Program-made: the position numbers and the translations under genes | The notes under the pieces: generated by a model | Databases searched by the model: none | What the model saw: only the letters and a program-made list of their open reading frames with translations | Told to the model about the DNA's origin: nothing | DNA from: Lucinisca nassula | Taxonomy: Eukaryota; Mollusca; Bivalvia; Lucinida; Lucinidae | Length of the DNA stretch: 64,000 nt | Reading direction: 5' to 3' | Assembly: GCA_963580285.1 (NCBI GenBank) | Contig: OY757011.1 | Span: forward strand, 123,658,146-123,722,145 | Shown here: positions 34,301 through 46,300 of the stretch, in pieces | Position numbering within the stretch: position 1 is the stretch's first letter | How the letters are laid out: each line of letters starts with the position of its first letter

Positions 34301-37300
34301 AGTTTATTTTTTCCCTCACTTTGTGCATTTGATCGCGAGATTCCTGTTGAGCCGACCCAAAATACAACTGGCTGATCAACTTTGCTGTCACAATGCTGAT
34401 TAGATCAGATAGATTCCTTCCTTTGTTACAGACTAGAAATGCATCCATAGGACACGGATGCCCCCGCCTGAAAATATGTCTATGTTCGTATTCATCCATA
34501 GAAAGTTATTGACCGTGTTTTAGTTTTGGATCCTTTTTTCACATTTGACCATTTAAGTATGACCTTGACCTTGGAGGTAAGGACCTTGGTTTTGTGTGAG
34601 GCAGATTGTCTCATGATGGCCAACATTTATGCCAAGTAATTTCGAAATCCATCCAGAGATAAGAAAGTTATTGACTGCTTTTAAGTTTCCGACCATTTTT
34701 TTTACCTTTGACCTCTAAGTATGACCTTGACCTTGGAGGTACGGGCTACCTGGGCACCTGAAGAAAAGCCACCTGACCTCCCATTGCAGTATGTGGCATC
34801 TCACATGTGATACAAGAGGGCCCAGAGGGCCCTGGTTCGCTCACCTGTGTGTCACTGTCTTGAGTACATTCTATTTTTAGCTCTTGTGGCCATCTTGTTC
34901 ATCAGCAGAGTGATTTTAGCTTATTTGGTAGAGGAGTAACCTTGGCAACATTCCTGGGAACTTCCGTTTGAATCAAATTTACAATAGTTTTCTATTTTTA
35001 CCTCCGGTGGCCATTTTCTTCATCCGAGTGGGATTGTTTTAGCCTTTTTGGTAGAGGATCATCTAAGCAACATTGTCACAAGGAACCTACATCCTAAATA
35101 TGAAGGCTGTATCTCAAATGCTTTAAAAGTTATTACAAAGTAGGTCAAAGGTCAAGGTCATGGGTCAAAAGTTTTGAATGGTTGAGAAAACCTTGTAACT
35201 AGGAACATGCATGCCAAATATGAAGGCTCTATCTCATGTGGTTCAAAAGGTATGATGAAGTAGGTCACAGGTCAAGGTTACAGGTCAAATTTTTATGAGT
35301 GGGAAGCCCTTGTCAGAAGGAACCTACATGCCAAATATGAAGGCTCTATCTCAAACGGTTCAAAAGTTATGACAAAATAACCTACTGATCTACTTTTTGA
35401 TTTGACATGACCCATATTTGAACTTAACTGAGATATTGTCCAGATGATCATTCTGAGCAAGTTTTATGACGATTTGACTAAAACTGTGGCCTCTTAGAGT
35501 GTTCAAAACGTTTTTATATGATTTGACTTGCTGACCTGCTGACCTACTTTCTGACCCGACATGACCCATATTCAAACTTGACACAGATATTGTCAAGATG
35601 GTCATTCTGAGCAAGTTTGATGATGATCGGACCAAAACTTGGGCCCCTAGTGTGTTCACAAGGTTTTTCAACAATCTCACCTACTGACCTACATATTGAC
35701 CAGACATGACCCATATTCAAAATTAACCGCGATATTGTCAAATGATCATTTTGAGCAAGTTTGATGATGATCGGACGAAAACTGTACCCGCCAGTGTGTT
35801 CAGAGGGTTTTTCTATGATTTGACCTACTGACCTACTTTTTGACCCAACATGACCCATATTTGAACTTGACTGAGATATTGTCAAGATGATCATTCTGGG
35901 CATGTTTGATGATGATCGGACCAAAACTGTGCCCTCTAGTGTGTTCACAAGCTTTTTCTATGATTTGACCTACTGACCTACTTTTTGACCCGACATGACC
36001 CGTATTCAAACTTGACCCGGATATTGGCAAAATGATCATTCTGGGCAAGTTTGATGATGATCTGACCAAAACTGTGGCCTCTAGTGTGTTCACAAGGTTT
36101 TTCTCTGATTTGACCTACTGACCTACTTTTTGACCCTACATGACCCATATTCAAACTGGACAGAGAAATTCTCAAGATAATCATTCTGAGCAAGTTTTAT
36201 GATGATCAGACCAAAACTGTGGCCTCTAGTGTATTCACAAGGTTTTTCTATGATTTGACCTACTCACCTACTTTGTGACCCGCCATAACCCATATTCGAA
36301 CCTGACCGAGATAATGTCAAAATGATCATTCTGGGCAAGTCTGATGATGATCGGACCAAAACTGAGGCCTCTAGTGTGTTCACAAGGTTTTTCTATGATT
36401 TGACCTACTGACCTACTTTTTGACACGACAAGAACCGTATTCAAACTTGACCGAGATATTGTCAAGATGATCATTCAGGGCAAGTTTGATAATGATTGGA
36501 CCAAAACTGGGGCCTCTAGTGTATTCACAAAGTTTTTCTATGATTTGACCTACTGACCTACTTTTTGACCCGGTGTAACGGTCAGTTTCTTCCCCCGGCC
36601 CGTTTCTTCCCCGGGGAAGAACTGGGCCGGCCCGTTTCTTCCCCGGGGGAAGAACTGGGCCGGCCCAGTTCTTCCCCGGGGGAAGAAACTGACTAGTCAG
36701 TTTCTTCCCCACCCAGTCAGTTTCTTCCCCCCCTAAAATTTTTTTTAGAACCATAGTCAACGAGTAATTTTCAGCTCACAATTTGTTATAAATTAGAAAT
36801 GAGACCATTCTGAATAAGTTCTGAGTCCTTTTAGCTTGAATGACAAAATTTGCTCTATGCTACACCATTCATGGAGATGCAATAAAATATGCATCCATAT
36901 TCAAGCATCTTTGGTGCATTTTCTTTGCTTTTTAAGACATAAATTAGTATTAACTAAACAGATATAATAAGGCACAAATGTTTGGAGCTCAAATGTAAAT
37001 AGAATTTGGAGAATGGGGGTGGGGAAGAACTGGGCCGGCCCGTTTCTTCCCCACCCTAGATTTTTCTGTTTACAAATAATTCTTGTGATAAATTTTCTTC
37101 GCTTTTTAAGACATAAATTGGAATAAACTAAAAAGATATAATAAGCAACAAATGTTAAGAGCTCAGATCTAAATAGAATTTTGAGACTGGGGGTGGGGAA
37201 GAACTGGGCCGGCCCGTTTCTTCCCCACCCCAGATTTTTCTGTTTACAAAAAATTCTTGTGATAAATTTTCTTCCTGTTTTAAGACATAAATTGGTATAA

Positions 37301-40300
37301 TCTAAAAAGGTATAATAAGCAAAAAATGTTTGGAGCTCAAATCTAAATAGAATTTGGAGAACCAGGGTGGGGAAGAACTGGGCCGGCCCGTTTCTTTCCC
37401 ACCCCAGATTTTATTGTTTACAAAAAATTCTTGTGATTAATTTTCTTCCTGTTTTAAGACATAAATTGGTATACTCAAAAAGATATAATAAGAAAACAAA
37501 TGTTTGGAGCTCAAATCTAAATAGAATTTGGAGAATGGGGGTGGGGAAGAACTGGGCCGGCCCGTTTCTTCCCCACCCCAGATTTTTCGGTTTACAAAAA
37601 ATTCTTGTGATAAATTTTCTTCCCTTTTTAAGACATAAATTGGTGTAAACTTAAAAGATATAATAAGCAACAAATCTTTGGAGCTCAAATCTAAATAGAA
37701 TTTGGAGACTGGGGGTGGGGAAGAACTGGGCCGGCCCGTTTCTTCCCCACCCCAGATTTTTGTTTACAAAAAATTCTTGTGATAAATTTTCTTCCCGTTT
37801 TAAGACATAAATTGGTACAAACTGAAAAGATATAATAAGCAACAAATGTTTGGAGCTCAGATCTAAATAGAATTTGGAGACTGGGGGTGGGGAAGAACTG
37901 GGCCGGCCCGTTTCTTCCCCACCCCAGATTTTTCAGTTTTCAAAAAATTCTTGTGATAAATTTTCTTCCTGTTTTAAGACATAAATTGGTATAAACTAAA
38001 AATATATAATAAGCAACAAATGTTTGGAGCTCAGATCTAAATAGAATTTTGAGACTGGGGGTATAAGCTACAAAAAGGAAAAAACTGGGGGTGGGTGAAC
38101 GGGGGTGGGGAAGAACTGGGCCGGCCCAGTTCTTCCCCACCCTAAGGCTGCTATGTATTTGCTATTCTGAACATATCTACAATGTTTTAAGCTAGGAATG
38201 TAACATCTGATTTCAAATAATAAACACATACAGCGGTATGAAATAGAAAAAAAAAAGGAAAATGCTGGGGGGGGGGGGGGGGGAAATGGGCCGGCCCAGT
38301 TCTTCCCCACCCCAAGGCTGCCATACTTTAGCTTTTCTAAACAAAGCTACAATGTCTTACCGTTACGCTAAGAATTTAATATTTGAATTCAAATAATAAA
38401 CACATACAGCGGTATAAGCTACAAAAATGAAAAAGCTGGGGCTGGGTGAACCCGGGTGGGGAAGAACTGGGCCGGCCCAGTTCTTCCCCACCCCAAGGCT
38501 GCTATGTATTTGCTTTTCTGAACAAGTCTACAATGTTTTACGCTATGAATTTAATATTTGATTTCAGATAACAAATACCGGCCCCGATAGCTCAGTTGGT
38601 AGAGTGTCCGCTCCGGGGAACGGGAGGTCTCGGGTTCGATCCCGGGCCGCGACATACCAAAGTCGTTAAAAATGGTACTAGCTGCTCCTCACTTGGCACT
38701 CAGATTTACGGGGTAGAGCTAGGACTGGTCGATCCAGTGTCAGGATAATGTGACTGGGTGTGGTATCATGTAATGTGTCTGGGACATGATACTTCAGTGA
38801 GGCAGCACTATAAACGTGAGCATTGAGCTCCCTGTCGCAACCAGACACCGTCGTGATATGACTGAAAAATTGTTGAAAGCGACGTTAAACCCGAATTCAC
38901 ACACACACACAATTCAGATAACAAATACATACAGCGGTATGAACTACAAAAAGGAAATAGCTGGGGGTTGGTGAAGATGGTGGGGGGAAGAACTGGGCTG
39001 GCCCAGTTCTTCCCCACCCTAAGGTTACTGTAGATTTATCTTTCTGAACAAATCAACATTGCCATTTCATGCTTTGAATTAATACTTTAATTAAAATAAT
39101 CAAAATTGACAGCTCTATGCACTAGAAAATTAAATGTCTGGGGGTGGGGAAGAACGGAGCCGGCCCAGTTCTTCCCCAGGGAAAAACTGGGCCGGCCTGG
39201 TTCTTCCCCACCCCCATTTTCCAGTTTCTATTTAGAATTGAGCACCAAAGATTTGTTGCTTAGTATATCTATAATACCAATTTATGTATTAGAAAGCTGA
39301 GAAAATTAATCACAGATACTGGAATAGGGTTGCATATTTCATTAGATCTACATGTATTGTAGGGCATCTAGCAAATTTTGCCATTTGTGCTAAAAAGGCT
39401 CAAACTATATTCAGATTGGTTTCTTTTCTCATTTTGAACAAATTGTGAGGCATTAATAGCTCGTTTACAATGGTTCTAAAAAAATTATAGTGGGGGAAGA
39501 AACTGACTGGGTGGGGAAGAAACTGACTAGTCAGTTTCTTCCCCGGGGAAGAAACGGGCCGGCCCGTTTCTTCCCCGGGGAAGAAACTGACTGGGGGGAA
39601 GAACCGGCCTGTTACACCGGCATGACTCATATTCGAATGTGACCAAGATATTATCAAGATGATCATTCTGAGCAAGTTTGATGATGATTGGGCATAAATT
39701 GTGGCCTCTAGTGTGTTCAGAAGGTTTTTCTATGATTTGACCTACTGACCTACTTTTTGACCCAACAATACCCATATTCGAACTTGACTGAGATATTGTC
39801 AAGATGATCATTCTGGGCAAGTTTGATGATGATCGGACCAAAACTGTGGCCTCTCGTGTCTTCACAAGGGTTTTTTTCTGATTTGACCTACTGACCTACT
39901 TTTTGACCCGACATGACCCATATTTGAACTTGACCGAGATTTTGTGGTGGTACAAATTGTGTGCAAGTTTAGTTAAAATCAAATCATAACTGAAACATCT
40001 ATCATGCAGACAAGGCCAAAATAGGCAATTTTTGCCCTTTCAGGGGCCGTAACTCCGTAACACATGACGGGATATGGCTGGTTCGAGAAAGGAACCCAGA
40101 TCTCATGGTGGTACAAGTTGTGTGCAAGTCTGGTTAAAATCAAATCATAAATGAAGATGCTATCGTGCGGACAAGACCAAAATAGGCAATTTTTGCCCTT
40201 TCAGGGGCCGTAACTCCGGAACACATGATGTGATATGGCTGGTTCATGAAAGGAACCCAGATCTCATGGTGGTACAATTTGTGTGCAAGTCTGGTTAAAA

Positions 40301-43300
40301 TCAAATCATAAATGAAGATGCTATCGTGCGGACAAGAAATTGTTTACACACGCACGCACACACGCACGCACGGACAACGTACGACGGACAAAAAGTGATC
40401 ACAAAAGCTCACCTTGTCACTATGTGACAGGTGAGCTAAAAAGTGAGGTTGGACCTGAGACTGGAACTCACTGGTGAGAGAAACCTAATTACAAAGAAAC
40501 AGAGCTCTTACCACTAGGCAACGGAAGCCCTTAACCCATTGTATACTAGTTTCTATATGTTGGACAAGTCCATTTGTCATATAAGAGATGGTAGGCCTAT
40601 TTTTTGGTTTTTGTTCTATTTTTCATGGAAATTCTGCTAGCAAATAGTGCAGACCCAGATCAGACGCCGCATTCTGCGGCGTCTGCTCTGGGCCTGCACT
40701 GTTTGCCAACGTACCTCTTTAGGGGTTTCCCACCTGCAATGGGTTAAACTCTGACAAAGGGCATAAGTTTTTTTACCTGAATACACATACTTACCTTAAT
40801 ATCCAGACTGATGTCTAAGAATGGATCAAACGTATTAGACTTTGCCTTACACTTCAGACAGACAACTGCAAGAACAAAATAGTGAAGCATCAATAACTCG
40901 AAACACAGATGAAACATTTATCATGACTGATTTGAACTGGCTCGGGAGTCAAAGGAGAATTCTTCCTAGAGCTGCAGATATCCATACCGTAAAGATCCTA
41001 AAAATTCAGACAGCTTCAGGACTTCCTGTACTTCTATAATTTTAATAAACTGGTTTCATGATCCAGCAAGGAGTCCGAAATGTGCATATGGAAGGCGGCC
41101 CTGTATGGTTTCAATTTATCGATTATAAATTCTCCTAAATGAACCCCCATTTCCAAATGAGCACCCATGTGGACCCTATATCTGAAATATTAGGCCTTTT
41201 ATGAAGTGGAGGATGGGGCAGGGACTCAACAGAGCCCAGCTTGGTATCACTGAATGCATTTTATCATAAGGAACAAGAAGGTGAGGATCTGTACAGTTCC
41301 TGGGATATAAGGCCTTTTAAGCTGTGGACGGGTTGAGACATGGCCCTGGCAAACCCCAGGAATGCCAAGATTGTTGTCACTGAATGTGTCTTATCATTAG
41401 GACCAAGAAAATATTTTGTTTAGGGGAGGGGATCTGAACTGTATCTGAGATATGAGATCATTTTATGAAGTGCAGAGGGGAGGAATGGCCCCTGTGGATC
41501 ACCAAGTTGGTGTGACTGAATGTATCTAATCATAAGGAACAAGAACATAAATGATTAATAGTTGGGGATCTTAATGGTGTCTGAGATATATGGCCTTTTA
41601 TGAAGTGGAGGGGCGGGCCATGGCATCAGCACATTGCCCTTGTACAAAGAGACCCCAGGCTGATGTGTGTGTATTCGGGTTTAACGTTGCTTTCAACAAT
41701 TTTTCAGTCATATCAGGACGGTGTCTGGTTGCGACAGGGAGCTCAATGCTCACTTATATAGTACTGCGTCACTGAAGTATCATGTCCAGACACAGTCCTA
41801 GCTCTACCCCGTAAATCTGAGTGCCAAGCGAGGAGCAGCAAGTACCAGTTTTAACGACTTTGGTATGTCGCGGCCCGGGATCGAACCCGTGACCTCCCTT
41901 CCCCAGAGCGGACACTCTACCAACTGAGCTATCGGGGCCGGTAACTGAATGGGTCTTATCATAAGGAACACAAATATACATGTGTTAGGGGTGGGGATCT
42001 GAACGGTTTCTGAGATATATGGCATTTTATGGAGGGGTGGGGTATGGCCCTGGCACACCCCGGGAGACCCATAGGTTGGTATCACTTAATGTGTCTTATC
42101 ATAAGGAACAAGAATATATATGGATTAGGAGTGGGGATCTGAACGGTTTCTGAGATATTGGGCCTTTTACGAAGTGGAGGAGGTGGGGCATGGCCCCGGC
42201 ATATCCCAGGGGACCCCCAGGTTGGTGTCACTGAATGCGTCTTATCATAAGAAACAAGAATATATACGAGGACTGTTCAAATATGAATGCAACTAAGCAC
42301 ATAAAAATGATTCTGTGATAGATTTCGATGAAAAATTTATTTTGTCCCCTCAAATTATTCCCCTTTAACAGATATACAAACTTTCAGTCTTCTGATCCAA
42401 TCATTGAATGCATTTTGGTAGTCTTTTCCAGGTATACTATGAAGGCACTGGAATATTGCAGAACCGAGGTGTTTGCGCTGTTCAAATTTTCGACCAGAAA
42501 TGTATTTTTTCAGCCGCGGGCATTGTGTATTCACTGCATAAACAAAGGTAGGATGAAAGGCAGTACAGATTCTGATCAGACTGATCTGTGCCTGCTTTGT
42601 CTGCTCAAGCACCACTAGTACAGTTTCAATATTTGGGAAGAATTATTTCTCTACCTTGGCTGCGTAGAAATCCACCAAATATTTGGTTTACTACTGTTGT
42701 TTCTTTGCTGTACCTATCAAGTCTGAAAAATAAAGACACAATATTACAGTTAGGGCTGGCTAATCGGAGCTGAAAAGATAATCGATTATCATTCCTGTCA
42801 TTGCGATCGATAATCGATTAGTGATCACTGAAGATTTGGTCACAATTTTACCTGCCTGGCTTTCTGTCTGAGCATGACTCCTACCATATGCTGTACTTTG
42901 CCAGACAAACCTGAGCGAACAGTGTAGACCCAGAAGAGACGCCGCAGAATGCGGCGTCTCATCTGGGTCTGCACTGTTTGCCACTTGTACATCTATTTTA
43001 GGCACAACTTTGGGTAGGAAATTGTTCTTATAAAATAATCGATTGCCAGCAAATCAGTAATGATAATCATTTTTGTGGAGTTTATCGAATGAATAATCGT
43101 TTTTCCGATTGATCGTGCCAGCCTTAATTACAGTGAAACTTAATTGTCTCTAACATCTTTGGGACAATGATATTTTTTTCCAGACAGGGAAGGTTATTCA
43201 TAGTACCATTGACCTTATTTGCATTATTTGCTGGTTCCTAGCCTAAGGATTATCAGTGTTGGGAAAACAGGTAACCAGACCCCCCTGACCTTTCAAGGTC

Positions 43301-46300
43301 AGGGGGGTCTGGTTACCTGTTTTTTTTTCAATATTGATAAAGTGTAAGCTGGGAGCCAGCAAATAATGCAAATATGGTGAATGCCTTTACAATGGAAAGG
43401 TATGTTTTTATAGACATGGTACTATGGAAAGTTTCTATAATGAAATATCTTCCTGTAGCAGGAGCAGTATCAACATATTTTTTTTATTATTTCTCCACAA
43501 AAATATTTTGTTTGTTTGTGTGAGTTGGGGTTTAACGTCCCCGTCAACACTATTTAGGTCATCCACAAAAGGGTATGTTGTGGGTACTCATTAGAAGCAC
43601 CTCACAATGGCACTTCTAATGAGTACCCACAACATAATGTTTCATGCAGAAAAAAGATGCAAATATAAGAATTTTTCGAATGACAAAAGCGCCTTATCTG
43701 GAGATATGAGCTAGAGAAAAAGTATCTGTAGAGAATCAAGAATGAGTTCTAATCTGCCATGGTGAACAGGCCATCTGTGTTTGAGCCACTGAGCAACTTC
43801 ATAGTAATTATTTAAGAAATGAAATTTACTTTTCTTCAGTTCATGGAAGTATAAAGGCAGAAGGTCGCGCGCAAAGTAAATGAACCCCGAAGGGGTGGGG
43901 TTCATGTAAACTTTGCTAGCGACCCACTGTCGTTTATACTTTCATGAAAAGCAGAAAAATTAAGTTTATTTTTTATATTTACATTATTTGCCCCTCATCA
44001 CTGGGCGAAAAAAAAAGGCTTGTAGGGCAAACTTTTAATGCTAAAAACATTGACACGCCATTTTTCTGCAAAGAGGGGAGCAGCCTTGACATCATCAACG
44101 CCCATAGAGAACAATGGTTTCGAATGACGTCACTTAACGTCACTGAAAATCATGTGATTCGATGCGTTCATGGAAGTATGAACCCAATTGTTTTGTATAG
44201 GTTTACATCAGACTTTACAATGGAAATGTAAATATTAGAAATTGTATGGTTATATCACTCAAGGCAGTGTGATTGCTTGTGAGATTAATGGCCCACTCAT
44301 GCACTACTTTCCGTCATATCTCAAGATCCTGATTATTGGGTGGTTGATTAAGTTGTCTGAACCTAAATTCAAGAATAACAGCTAGTGTAATTAATGAATT
44401 GCACCACAAATGTTCAATTTTAGTTTTTTGTTTCACTGTCAACTTAAAATGCCTCTGAGAATCACAAAAATATGGTTGTGACAAGTAGTACGAGTGGGTT
44501 TGTGTAAGTGTTTGAGGTTTACTGAGACGGGACCTCGCTTTAAAGACACATCCAAAAGTCTTTATACTAGGATCAAACCCACAACCCTGGTTTATGAGGC
44601 AAGTAGCATAACCACTACATCACAGAGGCTTCTTTTGTGACAAGCAGACTTGTTATGTTTGAACAATTAAGATGTTGCATTGTATAGATCTTGTTTCTTT
44701 GAGTTCTATTGTTTGTTTGATTTGAGGTTTAACGTCCCAGTCAACACTGTAAAGGTCATTTGGAGACGTTGCTTCCAATTTTGTGGGACTTTTACACGAC
44801 ACTGAGATGAAATGACATCTCAAGCCCTGTCGCCCAATGAAACCAATAGGGTTTATTAGCATGGACGGTCCGCCTCGCACCGCGGTTCCTGGACAGGCTT
44901 AGATCCTCTAAGCGGTTTACCAGTACCAGGGCCTGACAAATCAAAGTTTCAACCACTTGCCCGGCAGTCCACAGCAACTTGAAAATGGCTCAGAATTAGG
45001 ATATTCCCTATATATATTCTATACATTTTCTGGGCAAGTGAAATAAAAAATCACTTGCCCAGCCAAATTTTGGACTTGTCCCGGGCAGCTGGGCAATGGA
45101 TTTGTCAGGCCCTGCCAGTACTAGTGTGCGGGCCGGATTCAGCTCTGCGTGGAAGCATCATGCAGCCCATATATTTCTTCAAGTCCCTATGGGCGGGGGC
45201 TTACTTTGAGTTCTATGTCTCACCAACAACTAAGGTCATATAAAGAAAGGACTTAGGTTTAAAGACTCATTCAAAAGTCAGTAGTTGTCTGGATTCAAAC
45301 CCACGGCCACTTGTTTATGAGACGAGTAGCTGAACCACTACATCACTGAGGCTAGGGCTGGCTAATCGGAGGTGAAAAGATAATCGATTATCAGTCCTGT
45401 CATTGCGATCGATAATTGATTAGTAATCGCTAAGGTTTTTGTCGTTATTCTACCTGTCTGACTTTCTGTCTGAGCATGACTCTTACCATATGTTGCACTT
45501 TACCATATGTATATTTGAACAGACAGGCCTGAGCAAACAGTGTAGACCCAGATGAGACGCCGCATAATGTGGCGTCTCATCAGGGTCTGCACTGTTTGCC
45601 ACTCATCCAGCTATTTTAGGCATAACTTTGGGTAGTAAATTGTACCTATCAAGTAATCGATTAAAAGCAAATCAGAAATGATAATCATTTTTTGTGGAAT
45701 TTATCGATCGATTAATCGATTATACGATTAATCGTGGCAGCCTTAACTGAGGATTCTAAGCATTGCCTAGATGTGTAAAGAAATTTTGTGTTGAGCTTTA
45801 TAGCTGATTACCCTGTTCTATTAACTTTCCGACTTCCCCTTTTAACCCACTGTATACTAGTGGACTCTTCAATTGCTATTTGTTGGACAAGTCCATTTGT
45901 CATATACGGTAGGCCTATTTTTTCATTCTTATTCTATTTTTGATGGAAAATTCTGTTAGCAAATAGTGCAGGCCCAGACGCCGCGTTCTGCGGCGTCTGA
46001 TCTGGGCCTGCACTGTTTGCCAAGGTACCCCTTTAGGGGTTTCCCCGCCTACAATGGGGTAAAATATATACTTACTGGTTGTGGCCAACAAGACAAACTT
46101 TCTGCATCTGTTCCAGAGACAGTCTCAAGTACTCATGAGAGTCCTCTTGTCGACCAAGCGAGAAGTGTTTGGCAATTGCTGAAAATAAATATTATACATG
46201 ATTTACAGGTGACTGGACACATCTCATCAATTTTCCTTGCAAAGACAACTTATGCCATTCAGTTTGATTGGAAGACACCTTTTGTCATCAATTTCCCTCA

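Larger units (their letters stand above)
34812..40440. mobile_element. Large pearl-like element E (core units about 145 bp), host of a nested element
   Basis: It starts acaagagggcccagagggcc with 'gttcgctcacctg'. It ends with an acgcacgcacgg tract, 'gacaaaaagtgatcac', and a terminal hairpin gtcactatgtgac with 'aggtgagct'. About ten core units ('gatgatcattctgggcaagt', 'gatttgacctactgacctac') lie at 35390-36570 and 39620-39950. Three different units (gtggtacaagttgtgtgcaa) lie at 39950-40340. The core is split by element F. The end modules are shared with element C. Confidence 0.72.

Noticed and set aside
35390..36760. A series of overlapping minus-strand open frames with similar peptides
   Set aside because: They are translations of the 145-bp tandem units of element E. 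Frames drift between units and no start or domain is consistent.
38578..38655. tRNA gene on the plus strand
   Set aside because: It is the tRNA-like head of SINE-A, joined to a SINE body and tail and bounded by a 15-bp target duplication.
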